Source of the DNA: RGIG2945 sp045540355
GTDB taxonomy: Bacteria > Bacillota > Clostridia > Oscillospirales > Acutalibacteraceae
Length of the DNA stretch: 63,496 nt
Assembly: GCA_045540355.1 (NCBI GenBank)
Contig: JAZQHB010000073.1
Location: 1 to 63,496 of the forward strand
Direction of reading: 5' to 3'
Made by a program: the position numbers and the translations under genes
The notes under the pieces: generated by a model
Databases searched by the model: none
The model's input: only the letters and a program-made list of their open reading frames with translations
What the model was told of the DNA's origin: nothing
In this document: piece by piece, positions 61,939 through 63,496 of the stretch
Layout: each line of letters opens with the position of its first letter
Position numbering within the stretch: the stretch's first letter is position 1

Positions 61939-63339
61939 ATGAGCAAAAGAATTGAAATAGAGGAAACTACTCTCAAAATTGCACCAAGAAAAGGTAAAAA
62001 CCAGAGTAATTTTTGGAAGAAGAACAACAAAAGAAATTTAAAAATCCTTATTCTCGGAATAGTTGCGGCTCTTTTAATTTTTGCTGCCGTATTTGCAGCA
62101 TATTATATCAATATGCTCAACAAAATTACTGTTGACAAAGGAGAAGATTACACCACTCCCACCGAAGAACTCACCGAAGACGAGAACTTTGAAGCGATGT
62201 ATGACATAGGAAATGCCGATTCACTCAACGAGATGATGTATGATTGGGCAACCAACAGCGGTGAAAAGATGCATAGCAGAAATGTTCTCAACATTCTTCT
62301 TCTCGGTCTTGACAGTAAAGACGGTAAACAATCTTATGCCCGCTCAGATGCAATGATTTTAGTTTCCGTTAACAAAACAACAAAAAAAGTAACTCTCACC
62401 TCTTTCTACCGCGACAGCTACACATATATGAAGTATGGCGATACCGAAACTTATGCAAAGCTCAATGCAGCATTCTTCTACGGCGGTCCCAAGGTACTTA
62501 TTGAAACAATTGAAAATAATTATAAAATTGAAATTGACAACTATGTAAGTGTTGACTTCAGAACATTCCCACAGCTTATTGATGCTCTCGGCGGTGTAAA
62601 TGTTGAAGTTCAGGAATATGAGAAGAACTTCATTAACCGCACAACGAGATATACAATAGAAAGCGGTAAATCCGTAAATCTTAGCGGTAACGAAGCTCTT
62701 GTTTTTTCAAGAATCAGATATAGCGACTCTGACGGTGATGTCAGCAGAACACGCAGACAAAGACAAGTTATTCAGGCTATTATAGATAGTACAAAGGGTG
62801 CTTCTATTTCTCAGATAAATAAGGCACTCAATACGGTACTTCCCTTCGTTACAACCGATATCACAAAGAGTGAAATCGTATCCCTTGCGGCTCAGGCACT
62901 TTCTCAGGGTTGGATGAATTATCCCAGAACTCAGCAGACAATGCCCACACAACAAGAAACAGGTTGGACTGCAATGATTAACGGTCAGTCAGTCTGGGTT
63001 GTTGACTATCCGGTTGCAGCATATAATCTTCAGAAATCAATCTACGGCAAGAGCAATATCATCATAAGTGATGACAGACGATCTGCTCAGGACCTCTTAT
63101 CAAGCAGAAGTATCAACGAAACCTCAACATATCAATATGAGGAAGACACTACATTTTATGTGCCCGATACAACAACTCAGCCTTTAACCGAATATAGCAC
63201 AACCAATTATTATACCGACCCGACAACAACTACGACTGAAGCAACCGATGTTCCTGATACAACGCTTCCTGACCCACCGACGAGCGAAACAGACCCTACT
63301 ACTGAATCGGTCAATAACCCGGAAGCTACATCGAATTGA
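61939..63339 (+). CDS. LytR-CpsA-Psr (LCP) family wall-polymer ligase
   Basis: 466 residues. A basic cytoplasmic N-terminus (1-33) precedes one membrane helix (~34-58). The LCP domain (~110-330) contains LLLGLDSKD, RSDAMILVSVN, LTSFYRDSY, KLNAAFFYGGP, DNYVSVDFRTFPQLIDALGGVNV, and FSRIRYSDSDGDVSRTRRQRQVI, with the arginines and aspartates that bind polyprenyl pyrophosphate. The last ~60 residues form a Thr/Pro-rich tail. The family transfers teichoic acids or capsule from undecaprenyl carriers to peptidoglycan. It starts behind AAGGAAG. It ends the pheS-pheT-pgcA run at a strong terminator. Confidence 0.93.
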   Translation: MSKRIEIEETTLKIAPRKGKNQSNFWKKNNKRNLKILILGIVAALLIFAAVFAAYYINMLNKITVDKGEDYTTPTEELTEDENFEAMYDIGNADSLNEMMYDWATNSGEKMHSRNVLNILLLGLDSKDGKQSYARSDAMILVSVNKTTKKVTLTSFYRDSYTYMKYGDTETYAKLNAAFFYGGPKVLIETIENNYKIEIDNYVSVDFRTFPQLIDALGGVNVEVQEYEKNFINRTTRYTIESGKSVNLSGNEALVFSRIRYSDSDGDVSRTRRQRQVIQAIIDSTKGASISQINKALNTVLPFVTTDITKSEIVSLAAQALSQGWMNYPRTQQTMPTQQETGWTAMINGQSVWVVDYPVAAYNLQKSIYGKSNIIISDDRRSAQDLLSSRSINETSTYQYEEDTTFYVPDTTTQPLTEYSTTNYYTDPTTTTTEATDVPDTTLPDPPTSETDPTTESVNNPEATSN

Positions 63340-63352
63340 TTAAATTAAAAGT

Positions 63353-63398
63353 AAAAATGAGCTGTAAAAAAACTTTCGTTTTTTTACAGCTCATTTTT
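63353..63398 (+). terminator. strong terminator of the LCP gene (20-bp perfect stem)
   Basis: 63353-63372 pairs perfectly with 63379-63398 around a CTTTCG loop. It is symmetric, with A-run and T-run ends, so it may act in both directions. Confidence 0.92.
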
Positions 63399-63496
63399 AG
63401 GGGATAGGAAAAAAAGATGAAGAACGGACAAACCGAGCAAAATCAAGGCGTAAGGCTTGATTTTGTTTGCCCGAAGGCGTACAGAGGTACGGCGAG
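63399..63496. repeat. start of a probable repeat element cut by the right edge
   Basis: The stretch after the terminator holds AAAATCAAG-GCGTAAGG-CTTGATTTT (about 63440-63464) and GTAC-AGAG-GTAC, with GCCCGAAGGC between them. This is the same loose style of consecutive small hairpins as in the two arrays. The first bases TTTAGGGGATAGGAAAAAA match 39966-39984 (TTTAGGGAATAGGAAAAAA) at 18 of 19 positions. No gene is visible in it. Confidence 0.4.

Overview
This window looks like a piece of a spore-forming Clostridia chromosome. The best guess is a gut-type Oscillospirales/Ruminococcaceae-like lineage. That guess is an inference from a sporulation sigma-G gene and spoIIR, a secreted cohesin/dockerin protein, YabE-like (DUF348/G5/3D) wall biology, moderately low GC, Firmicutes-style Shine-Dalgarno sequences, and tRNAs arranged in tight clusters. 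There is no transposase, integrase, phage module, CRISPR array or rRNA. Most of the window is housekeeping.

Layout. 1-2.3 kb: an edge fragment of an MBL-fold hydrolase, a small P-loop kinase, an unknown anchored protein and a five-tRNA cluster (Val-Asp-Phe-Gly-Cys). 2.4-9 kb: the leftward operon yerC-methyltransferase-hslO-DUF4091, then sigG, a C-terminally anchored metallophosphoesterase, four tRNAs (Gly-Arg-His-Gln) and a four-helix-bundle gene. 9.1-13.5 kb: a rightward operon of a YfcC-type carrier, an FAD oxidoreductase and a conserved membrane protein. 13.7-25.9 kb: the leftward rpoB-rpoC-rpsL-rpsG-fusA-tuf block behind a near-consensus promoter. 26-36 kb: lipid, envelope and secreted functions (acyltransferase, DUF1643, beta-helix protein, MFS carrier, alpha/beta hydrolase, GDPD, SpoIIR, secreted phosphoesterase). 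36-43.7 kb: leftward coaD/rsmD/uvrC/HPr and the glycolytic operon pgk-tpiA-gpmI. 43.9-46.2 kb: serC-serA. 46.3-51 kb: rpsU and the operon comEB-nadD-yqeK-rsfS-leuS. 51.2-63.4 kb: the FIVAR/cohesin/dockerin protein, a divergent GDPD, a DUF348/G5/3D wall protein, and the rightward run pheS-pheT-phosphoglucomutase-small membrane protein-LCP.

The most unusual structure is a pair of intergenic hairpin arrays (about 770-970 and 25996-26226). Each has small, different hairpins separated by a 7-nt linker that occurs about four times in one orientation and then about four times as its reverse complement. Each abuts the intrinsic terminator of a leftward gene. The linkers differ (CTTCATT versus GCGATAT), so the architecture is shared but not the sequence. 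Other points worth a second look are a WalR-type TGTAAC-N5-TGTAAC box upstream of the 3D-domain wall gene, a GDPD homologue that has lost its expected metal ligands, a 9-codon upstream ORF with a strong ribosome binding site just before pheS (which lacks its own), and frequent TTG starts.

Start codons were chosen by Shine-Dalgarno spacing and known N-termini, so several differ from the longest possible reading frame. All family names come from motif recognition by eye. No database search was run.
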